NCBI GenBank assembly: GCA_019239965.1
Contig: JAFAZC010000022.1
Span: forward strand, 1-63,641
Source: Kutzneria sp.
Lineage (GTDB): Bacteria; Actinomycetota; Actinomycetes; Mycobacteriales; Pseudonocardiaceae
Reading direction: 5' to 3'
Length of the DNA: 63,641 bases
A program made the position numbers and the translations under genes. Numbering within the stretch: position 1 is the first letter of the stretch; each line of letters begins with the position of its first letter. The notes beneath the pieces are model-generated. The model was given only the letters and a program-made list of their open reading frames with translations, did not search any database and was not told the origin of the DNA. Below, piece after piece: positions 1 to 8,586 of the stretch.

Positions 1-1078
1 GCTCGGCGGGATCGGTGACCAGACTTACGGGCGCGGACAGATCCGCGCTCAGCGCCCTGGCCCGGTCGACGGCTTCGGCCGCGGTGGCACCGTCCAGCTC
101 CACCAGGAGCCACGCGGCTCCGGACGGCAATGTGACCAGTCGCCGGCCCGACGCGCTGTCGACGAGGTGTTGGTCGATGCCCTCGACGGTGGCGGGCCGG
201 TGCGGCAGGATCGCCGGCACCGCGTCGGCCGCGGTCGGTGTGTCCGGGTAGCCGAGAACGAGCAGAACCCGCGCGGCCGGGAGGGGCACCAGATCGACCG
301 TCGCGCCAAGCACGACCGCACAGGTTCCCTCGCTGCCGACGAGGGACCGGGCCACGTGCACACCACGCTCGGGCAGGAGGTGGTCGAGGCCGTATCCGGA
401 CACCCGCCGGGGGAGCGCCGGAAAACGGCGCCGCAGCAACGCCATGTGCCTGGTGGTGAACTCACGCAGCGCGGTGTGGATCTCACCGCGACGGCCGCCG
501 ACCGACGCGAGCGCGTCCAGGCCGGCCCAGCCGTGTTGGCCGACGGTCAGTCGAGTGCCGTCGTAGAGCAGGACATCCAGGTCCACTACGTTGTCGGCGG
601 TGGTGCCGTAGACCACCGAGTGGGAGCCGCACGCGTTGTTGCCAATCATTCCGCCGAGCGTGCAGCGAGAGTGTGTCGACGGGTCGGGCCCGAACCGCAG
701 TCCGAACCTCGCCGCCGCGGCCTGCAGGTCGTCGAGGACGACGCCCGGCTCGATCCGGGCCGACCGGGTGTCGGGGTCGATGTTCAGCACGCGGTTGACG
801 TACCGCCGGGTATCCAACACGACTCCCGCGCCACAGGCGTTACCTGCGACACTGGTGCCCGCACCCCTGGGCGTCAGCGCCACCCCGAACTCCCGACACG
901 CCGCGACCGCGGCCACGGTGTCCTCCACGTCGCGCGGGGCCACCACCGCGAGCGGGACCCGCCGGTAGTTGGAGGCGTCGGTGGCGTACAGAGCGCGATC
1001 GGCCGGATCGACGAAGACGTCGCCGCGGACGCGTGCGCGAAGCACCCCGCGCAGCGCCTCGGTGTCCGTTGGGGTCAT
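1..1078 (-). CDS. FAD-binding oxidase/dehydrogenase, GlcD/D-2-hydroxyacid type (partial)
   Basis: The reading frame begins with ATG at 1078 and stays open to the left edge, so the C-terminal part lies outside the window; about 359 codons are visible. The N-terminal half is a PCMH-type FAD-binding domain: it holds TPRGAGTSVAGNA, then a GGMIGNNACGSHS segment that cradles the FAD pyrophosphate. A downstream stretch with SGYGLDHLLPE and SLVGSEGTCAVV is typical of glycolate oxidase GlcD and of large FAD-linked D-2-hydroxyacid dehydrogenases, which often carry a C-terminal iron-sulfur half. Whether that half is present cannot be seen. It diverges from the mannitol-dehydrogenase-family gene across a palindrome, suggesting shared control of hydroxyacid or sugar oxidation. 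Family assignment is firm; substrate is unknown. Confidence 0.85.
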   Translation of the reverse strand, partial: MTPTDTEALRGVLRARVRGDVFVDPADRALYATDASNYRRVPLAVVAPRDVEDTVAAVAACREFGVALTPRGAGTSVAGNACGAGVVLDTRRYVNRVLNIDPDTRSARIEPGVVLDDLQAAAARFGLRFGPDPSTHSRCTLGGMIGNNACGSHSVVYGTTADNVVDLDVLLYDGTRLTVGQHGWAGLDALASVGGRRGEIHTALREFTTRHMALLRRRFPALPRRVSGYGLDHLLPERGVHVARSLVGSEGTCAVVLGATVDLVPLPAARVLLVLGYPDTPTAADAVPAILPHRPATVEGIDQHLVDSASGRRLVTLPSGAAWLLVELDGATAAEAVDRARALSADLSAPVSLVTDPAE

Positions 1079-1129
1079 GCTGGCCACATTTCCACTGCCG
1101 TCGCCGGAATCCGCGCACGACGACGTTGT

Positions 1130-1170
1130 GGCATGGCCACGACTATAGTCGTGCCACGGTCGGCCATGCC
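1130..1170. promoter_or_regulatory. nested palindromic operator between divergent genes
   Basis: A perfect 16-bp palindrome CACGACTATAGTCGTG lies at 1138-1153. It is flanked by a second inverted pair, GGCATGGCC at 1130-1138 and GGCCATGCC at 1162-1170. The block sits between the starts at 1078 (minus) and 1205 (plus), the right place for one repressor to control both genes. The regulator is not identified. Confidence 0.5.
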
Positions 1171-1204
1171 GTGTCGACGAGTTCTGGGGCTGAGGACAAG
1201 GTTC

Positions 1205-2680
1205 ATGACACACCTGGATGCCAGCACGCTGGCGCGACTCGCCGATGTCCTGCCCGTTCCGGGATACGACCGGTCGCGGATCCGTTCTGGCATCGTGCAC
1301 ATCGGAGTCGGCGGCTTCCACCGCGCGCACCAGGCCGTCTACCTGGACCGGCTGATGAACGAGGGCAAGGCCCTTGACTGGGGCGTCACCGGGGTCGGGC
1401 TCCTGCCGCAGGACCGCCGCATGGCCGAGGTCATGGCGGCACAGGACTGCCTGTACACGGTGGCCGTGAAACATCCGGACGGCACGGTGCGGGTCAGGGT
1501 CATCGGATCGATCGTCCGGTTCCTCTACGCTCCCGACGACCCCGAGGCGGTCCTCGAGCTGATGGCCAGCCCGGACACGCGAATCGTGTCGCTGACCATC
1601 ACCGAGGGCGGCTACCACGTCAACCCGATCACCGGTGACTTCGACGCCGGTGACGAGCGAATCCAGCACGACCTGAGTACGGGCGCCACCCCAACAACGG
1701 CGTTCGGCTTCCTCACCGAGGCACTCGCGCGGCGCAGGGCACGCGGTCTCGCCCCGTTCACGGTGGCCTCCTGCGACAACATCGCCGGCAACGGCGACGT
1801 CGCGCGCGGAATGCTCGGCGCGTTCGCCCGCGGCAAGGATCCGGACCTCGCGGACTGGATCGACACCGAGGTCGGCTTCCCGAACTCCATGGTCGACCGC
1901 ATCACTCCGGTCACCACCGACGCCGACCGTCGGCTCGTCGCCGAACGGTTCCAGGTCGACGATGCCTGGCCGGTCGTGTGCGAACCGTTCACCCAGTGGG
2001 TTCTCGAGGACCGATTCAGCGCTGGGCGGCCACCGCTGCAAGACGCCGGTGTGCAGCTGGTGGCCGATGTGCACCCGTACGAACTGATGAAACTGCGCCT
2101 GCTCAACGCCAGCCACCAGGCCCTGTGCTACCTCGGTTACCTCGCCGGCTACCGGTTCGCCGACGAGGTGTGCCGGGATCCGCTGTTCGTACGGTTCCTC
2201 CTGGAGTACATGGACCGCGAGGCGACGCCGACGCTCGCCCCGGTTCCCGGTATCGACCTCGAGCGGTACAAGCGACAGCTGATCGAACGGTTCGCCAACC
2301 CGGGCATCCGGGACACGCTGGCGAGGCTCTGCGCGGACAGCTCCGACCGGATCCCCAAGTGGCTCGTTCCCGTGATCGCCCACCAGGTAGCTGCCGGCGG
2401 TGAGATCTGGCGGTCGGCCCTTGTCGTGGCGGCGTGGGCGCGCTACGCGGAAGGCGTCGACGAGGCGGGTGCGCCCATCGAAATCGTCGATCGCCGACGG
2501 GAGCAGGTCACCGCCGCGGCACGGCGCCAGCGCGAGGACCGGCTGGCCTTCGTGGCCGACCGAAGCCTCTTCGGCGACCTGATCGACGCTCCACGGTTCG
2601 TCGCCGCCTACCAGGCCGCCTTGGACGCCCTGCACGACCACGGCGCCCGGCGCACGCTGGAGACGTTGCTCGCGGGGTGA
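1205..2680 (+). CDS. mannitol dehydrogenase family NAD-dependent oxidoreductase
   Basis: This 491-residue protein belongs to the long-chain mannitol/fructuronate/altronate reductase family, which interconverts a polyol or aldonate and a keto-sugar with NAD(H). An N-terminal Rossmann motif IGVGGFHRAH lies near residues 33-42, and the catalytic-lysine segment MKLRLLNASHQ has its Lys near residue 296. The length matches the family (about 460-490). The frame is open far upstream, but the ATG at 1205 is chosen because homology begins there and the upstream part covers the palindromic operator. Mannitol 2-dehydrogenase, D-arabinitol dehydrogenase and fructuronate reductase cannot be told apart by eye. 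The divergent FAD oxidase is its likely functional partner. Confidence 0.88.
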   Translation: MTHLDASTLARLADVLPVPGYDRSRIRSGIVHIGVGGFHRAHQAVYLDRLMNEGKALDWGVTGVGLLPQDRRMAEVMAAQDCLYTVAVKHPDGTVRVRVIGSIVRFLYAPDDPEAVLELMASPDTRIVSLTITEGGYHVNPITGDFDAGDERIQHDLSTGATPTTAFGFLTEALARRRARGLAPFTVASCDNIAGNGDVARGMLGAFARGKDPDLADWIDTEVGFPNSMVDRITPVTTDADRRLVAERFQVDDAWPVVCEPFTQWVLEDRFSAGRPPLQDAGVQLVADVHPYELMKLRLLNASHQALCYLGYLAGYRFADEVCRDPLFVRFLLEYMDREATPTLAPVPGIDLERYKRQLIERFANPGIRDTLARLCADSSDRIPKWLVPVIAHQVAAGGEIWRSALVVAAWARYAEGVDEAGAPIEIVDRRREQVTAAARRQREDRLAFVADRSLFGDLIDAPRFVAAYQAALDALHDHGARRTLETLLAG

Positions 2681-2698
2681 GGGGCCCGCCCTTTCCCG

Positions 2699-2727
2699 TT
2701 CTGGCCGCACCCTGACATCGGCCAGAA
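2699..2727. terminator. stem-loop after mannitol dehydrogenase gene
   Basis: Perfect 8-bp arms TTCTGGCC (2699-2706) and GGCCAGAA (2720-2727) with a 13-nt loop, 19 nt after the stop at 2680. There is no U-tract, as is usual in actinomycetes. Confidence 0.5.
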
Positions 2728-2753
2728 ACGGCACTACGTCACTACGGCAAGCC

Positions 2754-2933
2754 GTGCACGACTACGAGATCCAGATGCGCCGGTACGGCTCGGCCGCGGT
2801 ACGCGCCGCACTGCGCAACCTCCAGTTCCAGAGGAGAACCGACAACCCGATCGCACTGTCGGCGGCCAGGCTGGCCATGCGGGTGATCAATGCGGTGCCC
2901 GCGGCGAAACGCATGATGTTCAGCCAGCCCTGA
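2754..2933 (+). pseudogene. remnant: C-terminal tail of FAD-dependent monooxygenase
   Basis: The frame ending at TGA 2931-2933 encodes about 60 residues beginning VHDYEIQMRRYG and continuing through ALRNLQFQRRTDNP to RMMFSQP. This matches the C-terminal helix region of PF01494-type FAD monooxygenases (the usual MRRYGFAAVR...TDNP pattern). No FAD-binding N-terminal part is found upstream; the stretch directly before it is the stem-loop after the dehydrogenase. It is read as the decayed end of a lost gene. The other ORFs over it are shadows. Confidence 0.6.
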
Positions 2934-3008
2934 CCGGGCCTCCACGCGGCGACTACGGCGGCGGGGACCGCGGCTGGCGTTGCCCGTATCGGCGACACCG
3001 ACCGGCGG

Positions 3009-3842
3009 CTATCCGTCACCGCCGTCACGGATCATCCTGTCGAGTTCGCGCGCGATGAGCGCCAGCCGCGCCTCGGCCACCAGCGGCACCTGCCGTCGCC
3101 GCCGGCGGGAGGCGCTGACATCGATGTCAGCCAGCACGAGAGCGGGATCGTCCATCGGCGCTATGGCGACCACCTGTCCGCTAGGGTCGATCACCCGGGA
3201 GCCTCCCCAGAACCGGGCTCCCCGCTCGACACCGACCCGGTTGACGAACACCACCCAGCACTGCTGCATGCGTGCGGTGAAGGACAGCAGCTGCTCCCAG
3301 TACTCGACGGTGTTCAGCGATTCCGGCCCGAATCCCGTCGCACTGTTGGTCGGGACGAGCAGCACCTCGGCCCCGTCCTGGGCCGCGAGCCACGGCAGCA
3401 CCGATTGCCACGCGTCGTTGCAGATCAGTGTGGCCATACGGCCGAAGCGCGTGTCGTACGCACGCATCGCCTGCCCGGGGCTGCAGTATTTACGCTCCTC
3501 CCAGACCAGATAGTTGGGCAGGTACAGCTTGCGATGGGTGTGCACGAGTCCGTCGGCGCCGAGGTAGGCCGCCGAGTTGTAGGCGCGCACCCCGCCGTCC
3601 TCATGGAACCCCACCAGCACGTCGATCTCCGGTCGGCACAGGCCTGTGATCATCGGATCGGTCGACCGGATCGAGGAGTCCTTCTCGAGCATGCCGAGGG
3701 AGTAGCCGTGCAGGTTCAGTTCGGGAAAAACGATCAGGTCGGCATGCTGGTCCACCGCGTCGTCGATCCAGTCGCGGGCCCGTTCGATGTTGCCATCCAC
3801 CTCACCGAGAACGCAGTCCACCTGCGCCAACGCGATCCGCAC
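3009..3842 (-). CDS. nitrilase-superfamily carbon-nitrogen hydrolase
   Basis: A 277-residue cytoplasmic amidohydrolase of the nitrilase superfamily, hydrolysing a C-N bond of an amide or ureido compound through a Glu-Lys-Cys triad. Glu41 is in FPELNLHGYS, Lys105 in HRKLYLP and Cys141 in LICNDAW. The start is GTG 3842, because AGGAGGAG sits about 7 nt upstream; the frame runs open to 3938, but that part has no homology. The gene diverges from the IclR regulator at 3960 with only 117 bp between, so it probably belongs to the same regulon as the OpuC-type importer. It may release nitrogen from an imported quaternary or amide compound; that substrate link is inference. Confidence 0.88.
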   Translation of the reverse strand: MRIALAQVDCVLGEVDGNIERARDWIDDAVDQHADLIVFPELNLHGYSLGMLEKDSSIRSTDPMITGLCRPEIDVLVGFHEDGGVRAYNSAAYLGADGLVHTHRKLYLPNYLVWEERKYCSPGQAMRAYDTRFGRMATLICNDAWQSVLPWLAAQDGAEVLLVPTNSATGFGPESLNTVEYWEQLLSFTARMQQCWVVFVNRVGVERGARFWGGSRVIDPSGQVVAIAPMDDPALVLADIDVSASRRRRRQVPLVAEARLALIARELDRMIRDGGDG

Positions 3843-3959
3843 GCGGCTCCTCCTCCACTGCTCCGGGGGTGTGCGTCTCGACGTCAAACTCGCGAAAGGC
3901 GTTGCACATGGAGCAATCACCGTTGCGTCAGAAGCCACCTGAGGACAGCATTCTCGTCC

Positions 3960-4763
3960 ATGACGGATGAGGGCTCAACCAGCCTGCGGCGAGCTATCGC
4001 GATTCTCACCGCATTGGCGTCACCGGCGGGCACCTCGCCGAGCGGCGCCGGCGTCTCCAAGATCGCCCGTCTGGTCGGAAGGGAGAAAAGCCAGGTCTCC
4101 CGGACGCTGCGGACGCTGGCCGGTGCCGGACTGGTCGACCGCGACGAGGAGACCCTCGGCTATCGGCTCGGCTGGCAGTTGTTCGCCCTCGCGGCCCGGG
4201 CAGGCGACCAGCACCTGCTCGCCACCGCCGCGCCCGTCCTCCGCCACCTTGTCACCCTGCTCAACGAACGGGTACACCTCACCGTCCGGCAGGCCGACGC
4301 GGTGCTGACCGTGCTGTCGGAGAATCCCTCCAAGACGATCCAGGCCGCCGGCTGGGTCGGACGCACTACGCCGCTGCACTGCACCTCCTCGGGCCGGGCC
4401 CTGCTGTTCGACCATTCCGACGACGATGTCCGTGGACTGCTGTGCGGTGTCGACTTCGCCTCCGACGGCCCGAACGCACCGCGCGACATCGAGGATTTCC
4501 TCTCCCGTCTGCATCAGGCCCGCCGACACGGATTCGCCCTCGCCGACGAGGAGTTCGAGCCCGGCCTCGTGGCCGCGGCGGCGCCGGTTCGGGACTTTCG
4601 CGGCCGAACCGTCGCCGCGCTCAACGTCTCCGCCCCGAAGTTTCGGCTCGGCTGCGGCCTGCTCGCCGCCGGCCACCAGGTCAAACTCGCCGCCGAGCAC
4701 CTGTCCGGCGTCCAGGCCTTCCCCGATCACACCATCGGAATAGACGCCAGGAGCATATCGTGA
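3960..4763 (+). CDS. IclR-family transcriptional regulator
   Basis: A 267-residue regulator. The N-terminal winged helix (about residues 5-70) includes SKIARLVGREKSQVSRTLRTL as recognition region, followed by an IclR effector domain with PLHCTSSGRALL, characteristic of the family's ligand-binding fold, and a C-terminal VAALNVSAPKFRL strand. Length is normal. ATG 3960 is the first Met at the homology boundary. It heads the importer genes in the same direction (84 nt gap) and is divergent to the nitrilase, so it most likely controls both in response to the imported compound or a breakdown product. Confidence 0.9.
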   Translation: MTDEGSTSLRRAIAILTALASPAGTSPSGAGVSKIARLVGREKSQVSRTLRTLAGAGLVDRDEETLGYRLGWQLFALAARAGDQHLLATAAPVLRHLVTLLNERVHLTVRQADAVLTVLSENPSKTIQAAGWVGRTTPLHCTSSGRALLFDHSDDDVRGLLCGVDFASDGPNAPRDIEDFLSRLHQARRHGFALADEEFEPGLVAAAAPVRDFRGRTVAALNVSAPKFRLGCGLLAAGHQVKLAAEHLSGVQAFPDHTIGIDARSIS

Positions 4764-4847
4764 TCACCGGTGCGACACCCCCGCCCCTTTTGTCCACTGT
4801 GTCCACCGAGCCGCGGACCAACCCATACTGACCGGGAGGAGGACTCG

Positions 4848-5495
4848 ATGAGCTTCGCCAGCTACCTTGCCCAGCGCTGGCAGCACATCCTGGTGCTGGT
4901 GGCCCAGCACGCCGAAGTTGTGGCCATTGCGGTGTCCATCGCCACTGTTGTCGGAGTCGGCCTCGGAGTCGCTGTGCACGGCCGTCCCCTCGCCAACCGG
5001 CTGGCGCTCGCCGCGACCGGAACGGTGCTCACCATCCCCTCCTTCGCACTGTTCGGCCTGCTCATCCCGCTCGTCGGCCTCGGAACGGCGCCGACGGTGA
5101 CCGCACTGGCCCTCTACGCGATCTTTCCCATCCTGCGCAACACCATCACCGGGTTGGAGTCGGTGCCCGCGTCAGTGGCGGACGCGGCCATCGGAATGGG
5201 TCTGAGCAGGACGCGGCGACTACTGACCGTCCGCCTCCCGCTCGCCTGGCCGGTCGTGATCACGGGCATCCGGTTGGCCACGATCATGGTGGTCGCCATC
5301 GCGGCGATCGCCGCCTCGGTCGCCGGCCCAGGCCTCGGCCAGCTCATCTTCCACGGGCTGGCGCACACCGGAGGGGTCAACGCGCTCAACGACACGCTGG
5401 CCGGTGTTATCGGAGTCGCGCTGCTCGCGCTCGCTCTCGACCTGCTCTTCACCGTGCTGTTCCGATTGACCACTTCGCGAGGCATCCGTGACTGA
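4848..5495 (+). CDS. ABC permease, osmoprotectant (OpuC/ProW) type
   Basis: A 215-residue inner-membrane permease with about five to six transmembrane segments. The cytoplasmic coupling loop AAIGMGLSRTRRLLTVRLPLAWP corresponds to the EAA motif of glycine-betaine/choline permeases, and PILRNTITGLESVP just before it is diagnostic of the OpuCB/OpuCD/YehW group. ATG 4848 follows GGGAGGAGG at close spacing. Its 3' end overlaps the ATPase start by 8 nt. The second permease at 6522-7322 makes the hetero-dimer. Substrate is predicted as a quaternary amine such as betaine, choline or carnitine. Confidence 0.9.
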   Translation: MSFASYLAQRWQHILVLVAQHAEVVAIAVSIATVVGVGLGVAVHGRPLANRLALAATGTVLTIPSFALFGLLIPLVGLGTAPTVTALALYAIFPILRNTITGLESVPASVADAAIGMGLSRTRRLLTVRLPLAWPVVITGIRLATIMVVAIAAIAASVAGPGLGQLIFHGLAHTGGVNALNDTLAGVIGVALLALALDLLFTVLFRLTTSRGIRD

Positions 5496-6522
5496 CTCCG
5501 CAACCACGCCCGGGACCGACGTGATGATCCGCCTCGACCGGGTTCGCAAGTGCTATCCAGGGCAGGCTGTCGACGCCGTTGCCGAACTCTCGCTCGACAT
5601 CCGCGCCGGCGAGATCGTCGTCCTTCTCGGCCCGTCCGGGTGCGGAAAGACGACGACCATGCGGCTGATCAACCGGCTGATCGAACCGAGTTCGGGCCGG
5701 ATCTTCCTCGACGGCAAGGACGTCACCGCGGTCAATCCAGATCTCCTTCGTCGTCGCATCGGATACGTCATCCAGCAGGTCGGGTTGTTCCCCCACATGA
5801 CGATCGGGGACAACGTCGGCCTCATCCCGCGAACACTGGGCTGGGACAAGGCCCGGACAAAGGCCAGGGTGGACACCCTGCTCGATCTGGTCGGACTGGA
5901 ACCGGCACGGTACCGGGACCGTTTCCCCAAGCAGCTCTCGGGCGGCCAGCAACAGCGGGTCGGGGTTGCCCGCGCGCTCGCCGCCGACCCGCCGGTGATG
6001 CTGATGGACGAGCCGTTCGGCGCCATCGACCCGGTCACCCGCGAACGGCTCCAGGACGAGTTCCTCAAGCTGCAAGCCCAAATCGGCAAGACCATCGTGA
6101 TCGTCACCCACGACGTCGCCGAGGCGGTCAAGCTTGGTGACCGCATCGCGATCTTCGCCGAGGGCGCCCGGCTCGCCCAGTACGACACCCCGGAACGGAT
6201 CCTGTCCGAGCCCGCCGACGAGTTCGTCTCCTCCTTCCTCGGCACAGGCACCGCGGTGCGCCGTCTCGGTCTGCGGCGTGTCGGCGACCTGCGGTTCGAA
6301 CCGCTCGACGGAACCCGTCCGATCGACGACCGTTGTGTTGTCCGTGCGGACCAAAGCGTGCACGACGCGCTGGATGTGATGCTGCGGACCGGATCCGAGA
6401 TCGTGACGGTGACCGACGGCACGGGAGAGCCGATCGGACTGCTTCCCTTCACGACGGTGCTTGATCACCATCCGACTGACGGCGACGATCCTTCACGGCC
6501 GCGCGAACGGAGTGGCCACTGA
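5488..6522 (+). CDS. ABC ATP-binding protein, osmoprotectant (OpuCA/ProV) type
   Basis: A 344-residue ATPase of the quaternary-amine importer. Walker A GPSGCGKTT is at residues 48-56, the signature LSGGQQQRVGVARAL and Walker B VMLMDEPFGAID follow, and the switch His is in VIVTHDVAEA. The C-terminal third, after the nucleotide-binding domain, carries a short CBS-like stretch (VRADQSVHDALDVML), as in OpuCA where it senses ionic strength; only about one CBS unit is evident. The GTG start overlaps the preceding permease, and its TGA overlaps the ATG of the next permease by one base, so translation is coupled. Confidence 0.92.
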   Translation: MTDSATTPGTDVMIRLDRVRKCYPGQAVDAVAELSLDIRAGEIVVLLGPSGCGKTTTMRLINRLIEPSSGRIFLDGKDVTAVNPDLLRRRIGYVIQQVGLFPHMTIGDNVGLIPRTLGWDKARTKARVDTLLDLVGLEPARYRDRFPKQLSGGQQQRVGVARALAADPPVMLMDEPFGAIDPVTRERLQDEFLKLQAQIGKTIVIVTHDVAEAVKLGDRIAIFAEGARLAQYDTPERILSEPADEFVSSFLGTGTAVRRLGLRRVGDLRFEPLDGTRPIDDRCVVRADQSVHDALDVMLRTGSEIVTVTDGTGEPIGLLPFTTVLDHHPTDGDDPSRPRERSGH

Positions 6523-7322
6523 TGGCGACGACCGTGCTCGCCAGCCGTGGATCGCGCGAGCAGCCATCCGGTCGGGACAACGTGCCAGGTCGCTCCGCAC
6601 TGCGGACCACGGCCGGCTTGCTGTTCACTCCGATACTGCTCTCCGCTGTCTGCCTCGCGCTGTTCGCCTACCTTGGCAGCCGTGACCTCGACGACATCGA
6701 GCGCCGCTCGATCAACGCGGAGGTGATCGGCAGAAGCCTTGTCGAGCATCTCCGTCTGGTGGCCTTGTCCACCGTGATCGTCGTGGTCATCGCGGTACCA
6801 CTTGGGATACTGCTGACCCGGCCGGGTCCGCGCCGCCTCGCCCCCGTCTTCCTCGCACTGGCCAACATCGGTCAGGCGGTTCCTTCGGTCGGGCTACTTG
6901 TCCTGCTCGCAGTCACCGCGGGTATCGGTTTCAGCCAGGCCGTCGTCGCGCTGGTCGTCTACTCTCTGCTTCCCGTGCTGCGCAACACCATGATCGGCCT
7001 GCAACGGGTCGACCGAACGCTCATCGACGCCGGCCGGGGTATGGGACTGACGAGAACGGCTGTCCTGTTCCGGGTCGAGCTGCCGCTGGCCATCCCGGTG
7101 ATGCTCGCCGGCATCCGGGTCGCGCTGATCATCAACGTCGGCACCGCGACACTGGCCGTGTTCACCAATGCGGGCGGGCTCGGGACCCTCATCGAGACCG
7201 GCATCGTACTCAACCGCATCACCATCCTGCTCACCGGAAGCATTCTGGCCGCGGTTCTCGCGCTCGCCGTCGACTGGCTCGCCGGCCTCGCCGAACGCCT
7301 TCTGCGCCCCCGCGGGCTGTAA
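6522..7322 (+). CDS. ABC permease, osmoprotectant (OpuC/ProW) type, second subunit
   Basis: A 266-residue permease with a roughly 40-residue cytoplasmic N-terminus, a first membrane segment near residues 33-50 (LLFTPILLSAVCLALFAYLG) and further segments to the C-terminus. The sequence PVLRNTMIGLQRVD with AGRGMGLTRTAVLFRVELPLA matches the coupling loop of the first permease. It overlaps the ATPase stop by one base (TGATG). Together with 4848-5495 it forms the membrane channel. The N-terminal extension is longer than usual for the family. Confidence 0.9.
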   Translation: MATTVLASRGSREQPSGRDNVPGRSALRTTAGLLFTPILLSAVCLALFAYLGSRDLDDIERRSINAEVIGRSLVEHLRLVALSTVIVVVIAVPLGILLTRPGPRRLAPVFLALANIGQAVPSVGLLVLLAVTAGIGFSQAVVALVVYSLLPVLRNTMIGLQRVDRTLIDAGRGMGLTRTAVLFRVELPLAIPVMLAGIRVALIINVGTATLAVFTNAGGLGTLIETGIVLNRITILLTGSILAAVLALAVDWLAGLAERLLRPRGL

Positions 7323-7357
7323 AGCCCCGGTCACATCAGCCCCACGGGAGACTCGCC

Positions 7358-8323
7358 ATGGCATCATCCTCGACAAGGCGTCGCGTGACGATGATCCTCG
7401 CCGCCGTGCTGCTGAGCGCCTCCTGCTCACTCGGCACGGGCCCCATCGCGCCGGGGAGCCTCTCCGCCGCGGGGTCCCTCGCCGGCGCGAGCTTCACCGT
7501 CGGCTCCAAAGAATTCACCGAGCAGGAGATCCTCTGTCACATCACCAGTCTCGCGCTGCGCTCGGTGGGCGCGACGGTGACCGAGAAGTGCGGACTCGCC
7601 GGGAGCAACACCGCACGAACCGCGCTCACCTCCGGGGGCATCGACCTGTACTGGGAGTACACCGGAACGGCGTGGATCAGTTTCCTGCAGCACACCCGCC
7701 CGATCACCGACCCCGCCGAACAGTACAAGGCGGTGGCGCAGGAGGACCTCGCCAAGAACCACCTGGTATGGCTCGACCCGGCTCCGTTCAACAGCACCTA
7801 CGCTCTCGCTGTCAAATCTGACACCGCACGGAGTCTTGGTGTTCGGACCATCTCCGACTACGCACGTCTGGTGACGACCAATCCGGCGGCGGCATCGACC
7901 TGTGTCGCGAGCGAGTTCGTCAGCCGCGATGACGGCCTTCCCGGCCTGGAGAAGGCCTACGGCTTCGAGATACCGCACGCCAATACTGCCACCCTCAACG
8001 AGGAAGCCATCTACCACGCGGTGGCCACGGCGAATCCGTGCGTTGTCGGCGAGGCTATCGCCACCGACGGCCGTATCGAGGGGCTCGGGTTGACCCTGCT
8101 CGAGGACGACAAGCACTTCTTCCCGGTGTACAACCCGGCGCCGGTCGTTCCGCAGTCGGTGTCGCAGGCTCACCCCCAGCTGGCGAAGGTCATCCACGTC
8201 CTCGCCGCGGCCCTGGACACCAAGACGATACGCGAGCTCAACGAGAAAGTGGACATCGAGGGCCAGGACGAGAGCATGGCGGCCCAGGCGTGGCTGGAGG
8301 ACAAGGGGTTCATCGGCAAGTGA
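7358..8323 (+). CDS. osmoprotectant ABC substrate-binding lipoprotein (OpuCC/ProX type)
   Basis: A 321-residue exported lipoprotein. Residues 1-23 form a signal with Arg-rich N-end (RRR), hydrophobic core and lipobox LSASC, Cys23 being the lipidated residue. The mature part begins with FTVGSKEFTEQEIL, the hallmark of the glycine-betaine/carnitine/choline binding family (PF04069), and contains DLYWEYTGTAW, which supplies aromatic residues to the quaternary-amine cage. It ends the importer operon; SD CACGGGAG lies upstream of ATG 7358. It delivers substrate to the permease pair. Confidence 0.92.
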   Translation: MASSSTRRRVTMILAAVLLSASCSLGTGPIAPGSLSAAGSLAGASFTVGSKEFTEQEILCHITSLALRSVGATVTEKCGLAGSNTARTALTSGGIDLYWEYTGTAWISFLQHTRPITDPAEQYKAVAQEDLAKNHLVWLDPAPFNSTYALAVKSDTARSLGVRTISDYARLVTTNPAAASTCVASEFVSRDDGLPGLEKAYGFEIPHANTATLNEEAIYHAVATANPCVVGEAIATDGRIEGLGLTLLEDDKHFFPVYNPAPVVPQSVSQAHPQLAKVIHVLAAALDTKTIRELNEKVDIEGQDESMAAQAWLEDKGFIGK

Positions 8324-8586
8324 GACGTTGACCGTTGCCATTTCCGCCGACCAGGTCTGCTGTTACGCCGTTCGGCCGAAGCGTGGCGCGCGGGGCGGGA
8401 ACACTCGGCTCGACCGTTTTCACCGGCTTCCGACGGCACGAGTGATTCCGCCGCAACGGTTTTCTCTTCGTGCCACCAGAAAACGCTTCGTGACCAAGCA
8501 CCATGGTGTATGGCCAAATGGTGAAGATTGACCCACAATCACGTGACACGGTCCGCACCCCCTGCAGCGAGATCGAGAGGTAGCCC

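Noticed and set aside
167-1204. Long plus-strand ORF continuous with the mannitol dehydrogenase gene
   Set aside because: It is a shadow of the opposite-strand FAD oxidase; homology to the dehydrogenase starts only at 1205.
8324-8586. Possible riboswitch upstream of the GH25 muramidase gene
   Set aside because: c-di-AMP riboswitches often precede wall hydrolases, but I could not match the conserved core; only a short CACCATGGTG palindrome (8499-8508) is evident.
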